This document shows, piece by piece, positions 1 to 5,747 of a stretch of 5,747 nucleotides of DNA. The notes below the pieces were generated by a model. The model was not told the DNA's origin. It ran no database searches and was given only the letters and a program-made list of their open reading frames with translations. This DNA comes from Chlamydiota bacterium (GTDB taxonomy: Bacteria; Auribacterota; UBA3054; B51-G9). The position numbers and the translations under genes are program-made. How positions within the stretch are numbered: position 1 is the stretch's first letter; each line of letters starts with the position of its first letter. Where the stretch lies: NCBI GenBank assembly GCA_030596365.1, contig JAUVKG010000198.1:1-5747 (forward strand), given 5' to 3'.

Positions 1-362
1 GTTCCGCCGTCTCTGTTGTCAAAGTTCCATTGGCTTATGATATTTTTTTTAAGTTTTGCAGCCGGTAAGACAGCTAAAGCGTTATCGGCTGCAAATTTAT
101 CCATCATAATTTTCATTGAATTAGGATTATTGCTTTCTATAGTTGATTGTTCGATAATAGCATCGACTCCCTGGAATTTATTTATCGCGTTTACAATCAT
201 CCCGTGCAAAATAATGACACCATATTTAAAAGGAGATTTACGATTGTTACCAAAGCATTTACACTCTAAATTCGCGATAGTTGTATTTGTCCAAGTGCCA
301 GCATAAGTTGAAGAATTAATGAAGAGAGCGAGAAATATTAAGATAATTTGCAAGAATTTCAT
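1..362 (-). CDS. Exported alpha/beta-hydrolase (esterase-like), N-terminal part, 3' truncated by window edge
   Basis: An open frame runs from an ATG at 362 off the left edge, giving about 120 residues with no stop. Residues 1-21 form a signal peptide: a short start with one Lys, a hydrophobic core (LQIILIFLALF) and a likely cleavage after STYA. Residues 48-54 read YGVIILHG, a hydrophobic beta strand ending in His-Gly. This is the usual N-terminal oxyanion-loop landmark of alpha/beta-hydrolases and secreted PHB-depolymerase-type or feruloyl/acetyl esterases. Residues 84-100 (MKIMMDKFAADNALAVLP) fit the next helix and strand of that fold. The nucleophile elbow would lie outside the window, so activity cannot be confirmed. 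The start is chosen because the signal peptide follows it directly; the leader is AT-rich with no clear ribosome binding site. It lies 105 bp downstream of the GH89-like gene, same strand. Fold fairly sure, substrate unknown. Confidence 0.72.
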   Translation of the reverse strand, partial: MKFLQIILIFLALFINSSTYAGTWTNTTIANLECKCFGNNRKSPFKYGVIILHGMIVNAINKFQGVDAIIEQSTIESNNPNSMKIMMDKFAADNALAVLPAAKLKKNIISQWNFDNRDGG

Positions 363-388
363 TTTTATATACATATATTTATTATAGC

Positions 389-420
389 CACTAAGGCACT
401 AAGGCACTAAGGCACTAAGA
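389..420. repeat. Short tandem array, 8-bp unit CACTAAGG, four copies
   Basis: Four consecutive copies of CACTAAGG are visible, the last ending in A instead of G. The array lies in the AT-rich spacer between the GH89-like gene and the downstream hydrolase, 26 bp upstream of that hydrolase's start codon at 362. The unit is not a multiple of three and does not lie in a coding frame. It may be a slippage-prone spacer in a promoter or leader, or a neutral intergenic repeat; the sequence alone cannot decide. Confidence 0.9.
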
Positions 421-467
421 ATGCAAATACAATATTTTTCTTTTGCGGTCAGACACTATATAGCAAA

Positions 468-3167
468 TCACATTCTGTTATTAATCCAGGTGTTTATAAT
501 ATCCGCCGGGTGATTTTTATTTTTAATCATGTCAAATGATTGAGCCGGGAGGTCCATAAATTCATTTTTCAATTCAAGATGAAGTTTATGCAGTCCTGAC
601 AAATCTGCATTAGCGGTCTCTATATTTTCAGCGGATTCTTTTTTCAGTACAGCAGCGCCATCAATAAATTCAATTTTTTTAAAGTTTCCGAAAGGGAATT
701 TTTCAGGATTATCAGCTGTCAGACGCAATGCATTCAAATATGATTTCAAGAGGGGAATAGAAATTATTTTAATAAATTCCACGCTATCGTTCAAGGCATA
801 ATTATCAAACAAAAGTCCCGATGCGTGTTCAAGCAAAAGCAAACGCATTTGCTTATTTACTCCGGGCTCATTCAATAATCTGTATAGCGAAGCGGAAACG
901 GAAAATCTTTTGTCCGTGGCAAGCAAGTCGCCAAGCGCGGTTAAAGAATTGATGGTTTTATTTGCCGCAACATCGAAATTCTTTTTGTCTTTATCGGTAC
1001 CTTTTGAGTTTTTGGCTATGCCGAGAGCTTCGTACAGATCAAATCGTGCGATATTATGTAGAGCCAATCGTCCAAAATCGATAATCTCAGCATTATAAGC
1101 ATTATTATTTTTCTCTATATTTTTAACTGCGGCGATTTTTTTCAAAAATTCAATTAATTCTGATCGCCGGAATTCTTGAGTTTCATTGAGTCCCTGCTGA
1201 ACAAAATATAAAGGAATAAGCATTGGATGATGCTGTTGGAAATTAGAATACGCAAAAGCGTTTGCCTCACGAAAAAGTTTCGCGTTTTTAATATTAAATC
1301 GGTGTTCAAAGTACCAGTCCAAAATATCATCTTTTTTCTTAGAATCAAAAAGATTTGCAGGCAATTTACCCGACCACGCAAAATTCGCGACACAATGGTC
1401 TAATAGCGGAGCGACCTGAATAACTTCGTTCCAATGAAGAACGCCGCGTAATCGCGATCCGAATTTAGCGTCATCTTCAACCCATTTTTCCCAAATTGAA
1501 AAAAAATTGGTCGCGGATGTCTGCAATCCGCCGACTCCAATATGATGGCCTGCATAACCAAGCAGCGAGCCGATAACCCATGGATGAGGTTTATAATGGT
1601 GAGTTAAATCAACCAGGTCAATATTCCAGCAAGTTGGGGGGATAACAGAGCCAATTGTTATATTATTAGTAAGTTCCTGAATATATTTTTGAGTAGATTT
1701 CTCTAATTTTTCGAGAGGAATTTCATTTAACTGTTTAGTGGCAAGTTGATCACGAATTTCTTTGTTCATCCAAACACGTTGTTCATGCCAGTCCCAGTGA
1801 AAGAACTCTGCTTCAGGGTCAATTTCGAGCAGCCATTCACGCGCTGCGTGGACAGCGTCAGCAAGAGATTTTCCACTATCCGGGTCGAAAGGATTATCCG
1901 GATTAGGCGCGCTTTCTTCGCGATAAGATATCCAGTATTGATGATCAGTTCCAAAAGTTTTTATGAATTCTTTCCAAAACCGCTGACAAAACTCTTTACA
2001 TTTCGGGTCGGTAAAAGTAAGAATTGCCTGCCTGCCCGCGGCGCCGAAATAAGCGTGATGAGGAACGTTTGACCAATCTATCCACTTTCCTTTCGGGTAA
2101 GCGCGTTTAAGTGTATCTTCAAAATCACCGAGGTAAAAATTATACTCAATTTTCATACCGAGTTTTTCACGCGCGAAAGCGTAAACTTTTTGCATTAAAC
2201 GGGTAGTTTCTTCAGGCGAACGACCCCAACCCGAGCGTGCCGACCAGTGGGCACCCCAGAAATCATCGATATCATCGAAGACTTCTTTATCAAAAGGCTC
2301 GACTTCCGGAAATGTTCTTTTAAAGACGTCGCCCCAAATTCTTGTGTAACCAACCGGATAAACAAGAGCTGAGCTAAAACGAGCTTGCGCCATCCATCTT
2401 ATATGAGAGATCCACTCATCATATCCCCAGTTTGCCGGATGGCCTTTATCGGCGCCGTAATATCTGCTCCAAAGCCATTGACAGCGGTAATCGAATTTAG
2501 GTTCTCGGGAGATTTTTTCGGGATTATTTTTAAAGGGCGGCAAAACGTTTTCGTCTATTTTTTCAGGAATTTGTTCGCCATCTTCAAAGAAGCCCAGCCC
2601 GCATTTATTTTGTAAAAAATCATAAACACCATACAAAACACCGCGCTGAGTATGCGATACAATAAAAAGTTTTTTACCGTTTGCGGAAGGAGCGATAACA
2701 TAACCATCGCTTTTCTCACGAACGTTTGCGAGAAGTTTTTCGGTAGTGGATTTATATTCCGGATAAGTTTCCGGAGTAGCAAGAATAAAAGCCGGTAATT
2801 TTGCTTCTCGTGCCGCTATTTTTTTCGATTCATTATCAGTTTTATTATTTTTTCTATTCGGATTTTTCGATCTTTCTTCAACTTCTTTTATGGCTTCTTT
2901 CCAAGCAACAGGGTATGGCAAAGGAAACCGATCAGGAAACCATATTTTTAAAGTGGAATCACGAACAAGATACTTTCTGTCGGAAACTTTGGTTAAGTAG
3001 CGTTGAAGTTCTTCCGCGGCATAACGCTCGACAGTAGAGTTGCCGAATCGTATGGCGATTTTATTATTTTTTTCTGCAGCCCAGGTAGATTCTGCTGATA
3101 CGATTGTCATAATAGCCAAAATAGTTATTAGTGATTTTATTTTTTTAATTGTAAGTGTTTGTTTCAT
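468..3167 (-). CDS. Exported GH89-like glycosidase (alpha-N-acetylglucosaminidase / NAGLU family, divergent)
   Basis: This 899-residue protein has a signal peptide (residues 1-30: KKIK, a hydrophobic core, likely cut after STWA). Residues 45-200 resemble the N-terminal domain of GH89 and GH67 enzymes (YAAEELQRYL near 49-58, GVLYGVYDFLQ near 176-186), with a Lys/Asn-rich insert at about 92-118. The catalytic region follows: IRWMAQARFSSALVYPVG (256-273) matches the W..IDWMA..GIN..L segment of NAGLU. FGTDHQYWISYREESAP (405-421) matches the GTDHLY...FNE..PP segment, placing the acid/base at Glu417. In HWNE, Glu581 lies exactly 17 residues before Trp598 of FAW, the same spacing as from the nucleophile Glu to Trp in PEGI...W of NAGLU. 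The C-terminal ALGDLLATDKRFSVSASLYRLL (744-765) fits the helical domain motif LLAT..F. GH89 enzymes release terminal alpha-GlcNAc, for example from heparan sulfate or mucin glycans. Oddities: the usual Asn before the acid/base is Arg416, and the MGN...GPLP loop is absent, so the substrate may differ. The family call comes from remembered motifs, not a search. The leader has no clear ribosome binding site. Confidence 0.8.
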   Translation of the reverse strand: MKQTLTIKKIKSLITILAIMTIVSAESTWAAEKNNKIAIRFGNSTVERYAAEELQRYLTKVSDRKYLVRDSTLKIWFPDRFPLPYPVAWKEAIKEVEERSKNPNRKNNKTDNESKKIAAREAKLPAFILATPETYPEYKSTTEKLLANVREKSDGYVIAPSANGKKLFIVSHTQRGVLYGVYDFLQNKCGLGFFEDGEQIPEKIDENVLPPFKNNPEKISREPKFDYRCQWLWSRYYGADKGHPANWGYDEWISHIRWMAQARFSSALVYPVGYTRIWGDVFKRTFPEVEPFDKEVFDDIDDFWGAHWSARSGWGRSPEETTRLMQKVYAFAREKLGMKIEYNFYLGDFEDTLKRAYPKGKWIDWSNVPHHAYFGAAGRQAILTFTDPKCKEFCQRFWKEFIKTFGTDHQYWISYREESAPNPDNPFDPDSGKSLADAVHAAREWLLEIDPEAEFFHWDWHEQRVWMNKEIRDQLATKQLNEIPLEKLEKSTQKYIQELTNNITIGSVIPPTCWNIDLVDLTHHYKPHPWVIGSLLGYAGHHIGVGGLQTSATNFFSIWEKWVEDDAKFGSRLRGVLHWNEVIQVAPLLDHCVANFAWSGKLPANLFDSKKKDDILDWYFEHRFNIKNAKLFREANAFAYSNFQQHHPMLIPLYFVQQGLNETQEFRRSELIEFLKKIAAVKNIEKNNNAYNAEIIDFGRLALHNIARFDLYEALGIAKNSKGTDKDKKNFDVAANKTINSLTALGDLLATDKRFSVSASLYRLLNEPGVNKQMRLLLLEHASGLLFDNYALNDSVEFIKIISIPLLKSYLNALRLTADNPEKFPFGNFKKIEFIDGAAVLKKESAENIETANADLSGLHKLHLELKNEFMDLPAQSFDMIKNKNHPADIINTWINNRM

Positions 3168-3180
3168 GGTTCATTATTTT

Positions 3181-3215
3181 ATGGGAGATATGGGAGATAT
3201 GGGAGATATGGGAGA
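3181..3215. repeat. Short tandem array, 9-bp unit ATGGGAGAT, four copies
   Basis: Four copies of ATGGGAGAT stand head to tail, the last one base short. The array ends 13 bp upstream of the GH89-like start codon at 3167, so in that gene's transcript it would probably form a run of AUCUCCCAU units in the 5' untranslated leader. The CUCCC core is complementary to GGGAG-type Shine-Dalgarno sequences. On the plus strand it would read as Met-Gly-Asp repeats, but that frame has no supported gene. Copy-number change would alter leader length or promoter spacing. Confidence 0.9.
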
Positions 3216-3226
3216 AATTTCTATTT

Positions 3227-3275
3227 AACCTAATTGACCGATAATACTTTGTTATTTCATTGGACCTAATGACCG
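3227..3275. promoter_or_regulatory. Imperfect direct repeat ACCTAAT(T)GACCG upstream of the GH89-like gene
   Basis: ACCTAATTGACCG (about 3228-3240) and ACCTAATGACCG (about 3264-3275) are the same element with one T added or lost, 36 bp apart centre to centre. They lie in the 155-bp spacer before the GH89-like gene and bracket a TATTAT hexamer (minus strand, 3246-3241) that could serve as a -10 box. No good -35 box is seen. Two copies spaced by nearly three and a half helical turns could be an operator, but they may also be remnants of an intergenic repeat. The repeat is seen directly; its role is a guess. Confidence 0.3.
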
Positions 3276-3287
3276 CGCAGTAGTACG

Positions 3288-3314
3288 CGTGCCCCCGGAA
3301 TGCGCGGGGGCACG
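3288..3314 (-). terminator. GC-rich hairpin after the PEP-CTERM gene, terminator-like but without a U-tract
   Basis: Positions 3288-3297 (CGTGCCCCCG) pair perfectly with 3305-3314 (CGGGGGCACG), a 10-bp stem with a 7-base loop. It starts 8 bp past the TGA stop of the PEP-CTERM gene, the usual place for a terminator, and stands out as GC-rich against its AT-rich surroundings. Neither strand has a run of U after the stem, so it does not fit a classic intrinsic terminator. It may act as an mRNA 3'-end stabiliser or as an attenuating structure between the two genes. Confidence 0.45.
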
Positions 3315-3322
3315 TTAGTTAA

Positions 3323-5200
3323 TCAAAAGAGAAACTTGCTTTTAAACGCTAACGCGAGAAGCGCAAGCAATGTAAACACCGCAGGTTCAGGAATAACATC
3401 AACTACAAGATTGTTGCCTTCAATTCTTGGATGAGCGTCACCGGTCAAATCGGTCTCATAATTCATTGTGATATTGTTAGTATTTCCAATGACACCCTGA
3501 GTGGTTTGTACAATAGTGTATGTGCCTTCAGGGTAGCCCGCGTTAATCGCGTTTATAGTCATCCCGCCTGACGAGATATTAAAAGTTCCGTCAATATTAA
3601 TTATATCGGAAGAGCTGCTGCCCACTTCCCAATCAATAGCGCTTCCGGTTTCCATTGTAAGATTACTGATGACATTAAGAACGCCGATGCTGTTTCCGGG
3701 CGCAATAGCAACGCCTGTCGGAACGGTCAGCCGGTCAATTGTGCCTGTGCCGCCAATTGAAGCGCCGGCAAGCAAGAACACATTGCTCATCCCGAGCATT
3801 GTACCGTTAACAGCGAGCGTACCGCCAACTTCGAGTTCGCATGTATTTATTTCAGCTATACCACCGGATTGATTTACATTACCTGCAACAGAGAGTTTAG
3901 AACCTTCATTACCGTTTAGATTAATTTTATCCATACCTTTGCCGCAACCCAAATCCAAGCTTGGAACATTTTGAATAAAATTCTTCATATTAACATAAAG
4001 CGCGATGCTATTTGACAAGTGATCAATAATAAACGAAAGCGGTTGGTCGCTGGGGAAACAGTCGTTAGTGCCTATTTCGTAAGAAGTTAAGCAATTAACT
4101 GCTCTTAATGATGTATAGCCGCTATGAGTACTTTGCGCATTCAAATAAAAAGTTTTAGTATAAGATGCATCATCTGCCGAAGCGATAAAATCGAGATTGC
4201 CTGTTCCGGTAAACGGGCTGTTGAAAGTCATTGAACCACTTTCGCCATTTTGTAATATATGAGTGTTTCCGGTCATAATCAATTGGCCATTAAACACTCC
4301 GTCAGCTGAAACGTTCACTATTTCAATTGCGCCGCCAAAGTGTCCTTCACCTTCGAGAGTAATATCATTATCGAAAATAAAAGTTTGATAAACATTACAG
4401 TAAATAGAGCCGTTATTTTCAACAGTAATATTATTGCCACGCGTAGTAACGCCGTAGAAATCTGCAACTCTAAAATATCCATTTGATTTAATAATAACGG
4501 AAGGAGAAAAGATATAATACGGATTTCTAACCGGGTCAGCTAATACTTCAAGTATTCCATCTGAATTTACAGTTATAGATTTGATATTATTCGTCGAGTT
4601 TGCAGCAATAAGAGTGGAATTGGAATTAACAATCACATCAAGATTTTGTGCGCCTTTAGGATTCCAAAGTATAACAACACCTTCGTTTAAGTTGAGCGGC
4701 CCGCTAATTGTATGTTCGCCATCAAGGTAAAGCGCTCCATTGCCTGTTTTAGTGAAACCTTCAGTTCCGTCAAGAATACCGCCGAAGCCGGCAGCGCCAA
4801 TAAAGCCGCCAAGGAAATTCGGTGCCGCAACTACATTAATTTCAGGCGAACCTTCAAGCGTGAGTGTGCCGAGAGCAAGAGCAACAGATACCGCGGAATC
4901 TTCCGATTTGTCTAAAGTTAAATACAATTTTCCAATAGTTGGATTATTGTCTAAGGCTATTCCCTTGGCGAAGTCAGTATTGCCCGGGTAAATTGCGTTA
5001 GTGATATAAGCAGTTGCTCCTGCACCGTCCGGGACATCACCGTTTTGCCAATTGGCTGAATCACTCCAATTGTATAGAGTTACGGTAAAAGGGTCTGTTC
5101 CGATAAAGTCACCATCAGCTGCGAATAAAGCCGTTGTCAGGCAAGCGATAGCAGTAAATATTGCTAAATAGTGGTTGTTTTTTTTCATTAGTGTATCCAT
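3323..5200 (-). CDS. PEP-CTERM-anchored extracellular protein with autotransporter-associated beta-strand repeats
   Basis: This 625-residue protein carries a signal peptide (MKKNNHYLAIF... core, likely cut after ALFA at residue 27). Residues 44-65 contain NWSDSANW...VPDG, an N-terminal motif common in this class of exported PVC proteins. Residues 149-178 (GFTKTGNGALYLDG...) match the autotransporter-associated beta-strand repeat pattern. Residues 483-510 (GGTGTI...APGNSIGVLNV) resemble a second such element, as in passenger domains. Much of the rest is Asn/Gly/Ser/Thr-rich and consistent with a beta helix. The C-terminus (from 603, IPEPAVFTLLALLALAF, then Lys-rich) is a PEP-CTERM sorting tail: a PEP motif, a membrane helix and basic residues. 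Such tails are processed by an exosortase, none of which is in the window. There is no outer-membrane barrel domain, so it is not a true autotransporter. Met5 (5188) is an alternative start, with GGA 7 bases before it. Only 9 bp separate it from the upstream hydrolase, suggesting co-transcription. Binding partner or enzymatic role unknown. Confidence 0.87.
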   Translation of the reverse strand: MDTLMKKNNHYLAIFTAIACLTTALFAADGDFIGTDPFTVTLYNWSDSANWQNGDVPDGAGATAYITNAIYPGNTDFAKGIALDNNPTIGKLYLTLDKSEDSAVSVALALGTLTLEGSPEINVVAAPNFLGGFIGAAGFGGILDGTEGFTKTGNGALYLDGEHTISGPLNLNEGVVILWNPKGAQNLDVIVNSNSTLIAANSTNNIKSITVNSDGILEVLADPVRNPYYIFSPSVIIKSNGYFRVADFYGVTTRGNNITVENNGSIYCNVYQTFIFDNDITLEGEGHFGGAIEIVNVSADGVFNGQLIMTGNTHILQNGESGSMTFNSPFTGTGNLDFIASADDASYTKTFYLNAQSTHSGYTSLRAVNCLTSYEIGTNDCFPSDQPLSFIIDHLSNSIALYVNMKNFIQNVPSLDLGCGKGMDKINLNGNEGSKLSVAGNVNQSGGIAEINTCELEVGGTLAVNGTMLGMSNVFLLAGASIGGTGTIDRLTVPTGVAIAPGNSIGVLNVISNLTMETGSAIDWEVGSSSSDIINIDGTFNISSGGMTINAINAGYPEGTYTIVQTTQGVIGNTNNITMNYETDLTGDAHPRIEGNNLVVDVIPEPAVFTLLALLALAFKSKFLF

Positions 5201-5209
5201 TATTATGAG

Positions 5210-5747
5210 TTATAGATTGAGATTAATAAATTTGACAATGTCAAGTTGGCCCTGTCCCCATGGTTGATGCCCTGTTCCAGAAACCTTGATTTCAACAATT
5301 CCTTTCAGCGCTTCTTTGTCTTTTAATGCATTAGCAAATTTTAATTTATATTCATCAGGACCATAAGGGTCATTTTTCGAGTAAAGAATTAAAGTCGGTA
5401 AAGTCCAAGAACGTTTGCCTATTCCGGCTATATTTTCACTGTTATAATATTTACACGGCAATCGGTACAAATTAGCCAACGATTTAACTTTTAATTTATT
5501 GATGTCATATTTTAAAAGTTCGGAATATTTTTTAACAATATTTGGGGCGTGATTTTTAGAAGTAGAAATCAAATCCGAGCTTGCGCCATCAGCAATCACA
5601 ATTCCTGCAAGCACATCTTTATCAATAGTTTTCGGGTTATTGATTAAATATTTAGCGATGTTATGAGTCATAACCGCGCCTGCCGAACCACCCATTAGAA
5701 AAATTCTATTAATGTCATAAGGCGGGCTATGCATCAAGTTAATTAAA
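5210..5747 (-). CDS. Alpha/beta-hydrolase (esterase-like), C-terminal part, 5' truncated by window edge
   Basis: The frame is open to the right edge (upstream codons read Leu-Ile-Asn-Leu before Met-His-Ser), so the real start is outside the window and the internal TTG or ATG codons near 5735 are not starts. About 179 residues are present. INRIFLMGGSAGA holds the G-x-S-x-G nucleophile elbow, with Ser encoded at 5684-5686. LILYSKNDPYGP supplies the acid Asp (5369-5371), and SGTGHQPWG supplies the catalytic His (5267-5269). Order and spacing are those of a complete serine-hydrolase triad, as in secreted PHB-depolymerase-like, feruloyl or acetyl esterases and related dienelactone-hydrolase-like enzymes. 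The DGASSDL segment lies where the lid or central strand would be. It ends at a TAA 9 bp before the PEP-CTERM gene start. Substrate not deducible; removal of acyl groups from a glycan would fit the neighbourhood. It may be a paralogue of the hydrolase at the left end, but the visible parts do not overlap. Confidence 0.82.
   Translation of the reverse strand, partial: LINLMHSPPYDINRIFLMGGSAGAVMTHNIAKYLINNPKTIDKDVLAGIVIADGASSDLISTSKNHAPNIVKKYSELLKYDINKLKVKSLANLYRLPCKYYNSENIAGIGKRSWTLPTLILYSKNDPYGPDEYKLKFANALKDKEALKGIVEIKVSGTGHQPWGQGQLDIVKFINLNL

Noticed and set aside
16..306. Plus-strand open frame of 96 codons at the left end
   Set aside because: The opposite strand gives a signal peptide followed by a YGVIILHG alpha/beta-hydrolase motif, a much better explanation.
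389..420. CRISPR-like array
   Set aside because: The 8-bp units are directly adjacent with no spacers, so this is a simple tandem repeat.
1746..2072. Plus-strand open frame of 108 codons inside the GH89-like gene
   Set aside because: It is fully antisense to a region with clear family motifs (GTDHQY, YREE), so it is a shadow frame.
3040..3228. Plus-strand open frame ending in Met-Gly-Asp repeats
   Set aside because: It lies mostly antisense to the GH89-like gene, and its repeat tail is just the translated 9-bp array. It shows no domain or plausible start signal.
5129..5188. Lipoprotein signal at Cys20 of the PEP-CTERM protein
   Set aside because: The residues before Cys (Ala-Ile-Ala) lack the usual Leu at -3, and a normal signal-peptidase site (ALFA) lies just downstream.
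3323..5200. True autotransporter (type V secretion) for the beta-repeat protein
   Set aside because: The C-terminus is a PEP-CTERM tail with one membrane helix, and there is no room for an outer-membrane barrel.

Overview
The window suggests a moderately AT-rich bacterium of the PVC type (Verrucomicrobiota, Lentisphaerota or Kiritimatiellota). The evidence is a PEP-CTERM surface protein with autotransporter-type beta-strand repeats, a large secreted glycosidase, AT-rich leaders without clear Shine-Dalgarno sites, and short tandem repeats between genes. This placement is inferred from gene content; the window holds no phylogenetic marker.

All four genes are on the minus strand, so transcription runs from high to low coordinates. 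(1) 5747-5210 is the C-terminal part of an alpha/beta-hydrolase (esterase-like) with a visible Ser-Asp-His triad; its start lies outside the window. (2) 5200-3323 begins only 9 bp later and encodes a 625-residue exported beta-strand-repeat protein with a C-terminal PEP-CTERM sorting tail. (3) After a 155-bp spacer with a GC-rich hairpin, a direct repeat and a 9-bp tandem array, 3167-468 encodes an 899-residue exported glycosidase that reads as a divergent GH89 (alpha-N-acetylglucosaminidase / NAGLU) protein. (4) After a 105-bp spacer with an 8-bp tandem array, 362-1 encodes the exported N-terminal part of a second alpha/beta-hydrolase, cut by the window edge.

The set looks like a small extracellular glycan-processing locus. 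The GH89-like enzyme would remove terminal alpha-linked GlcNAc or a similar sugar from a complex glycan. The flanking esterase-like hydrolases could remove acyl groups. The PEP-CTERM protein would be displayed on or released from the cell surface. Substrate and cooperation are inferred. No transporter, regulator, sulfatase or exosortase gene is visible. I see no RNA gene, insertion sequence or CRISPR array, and no gene-free stretch longer than about 155 bp.
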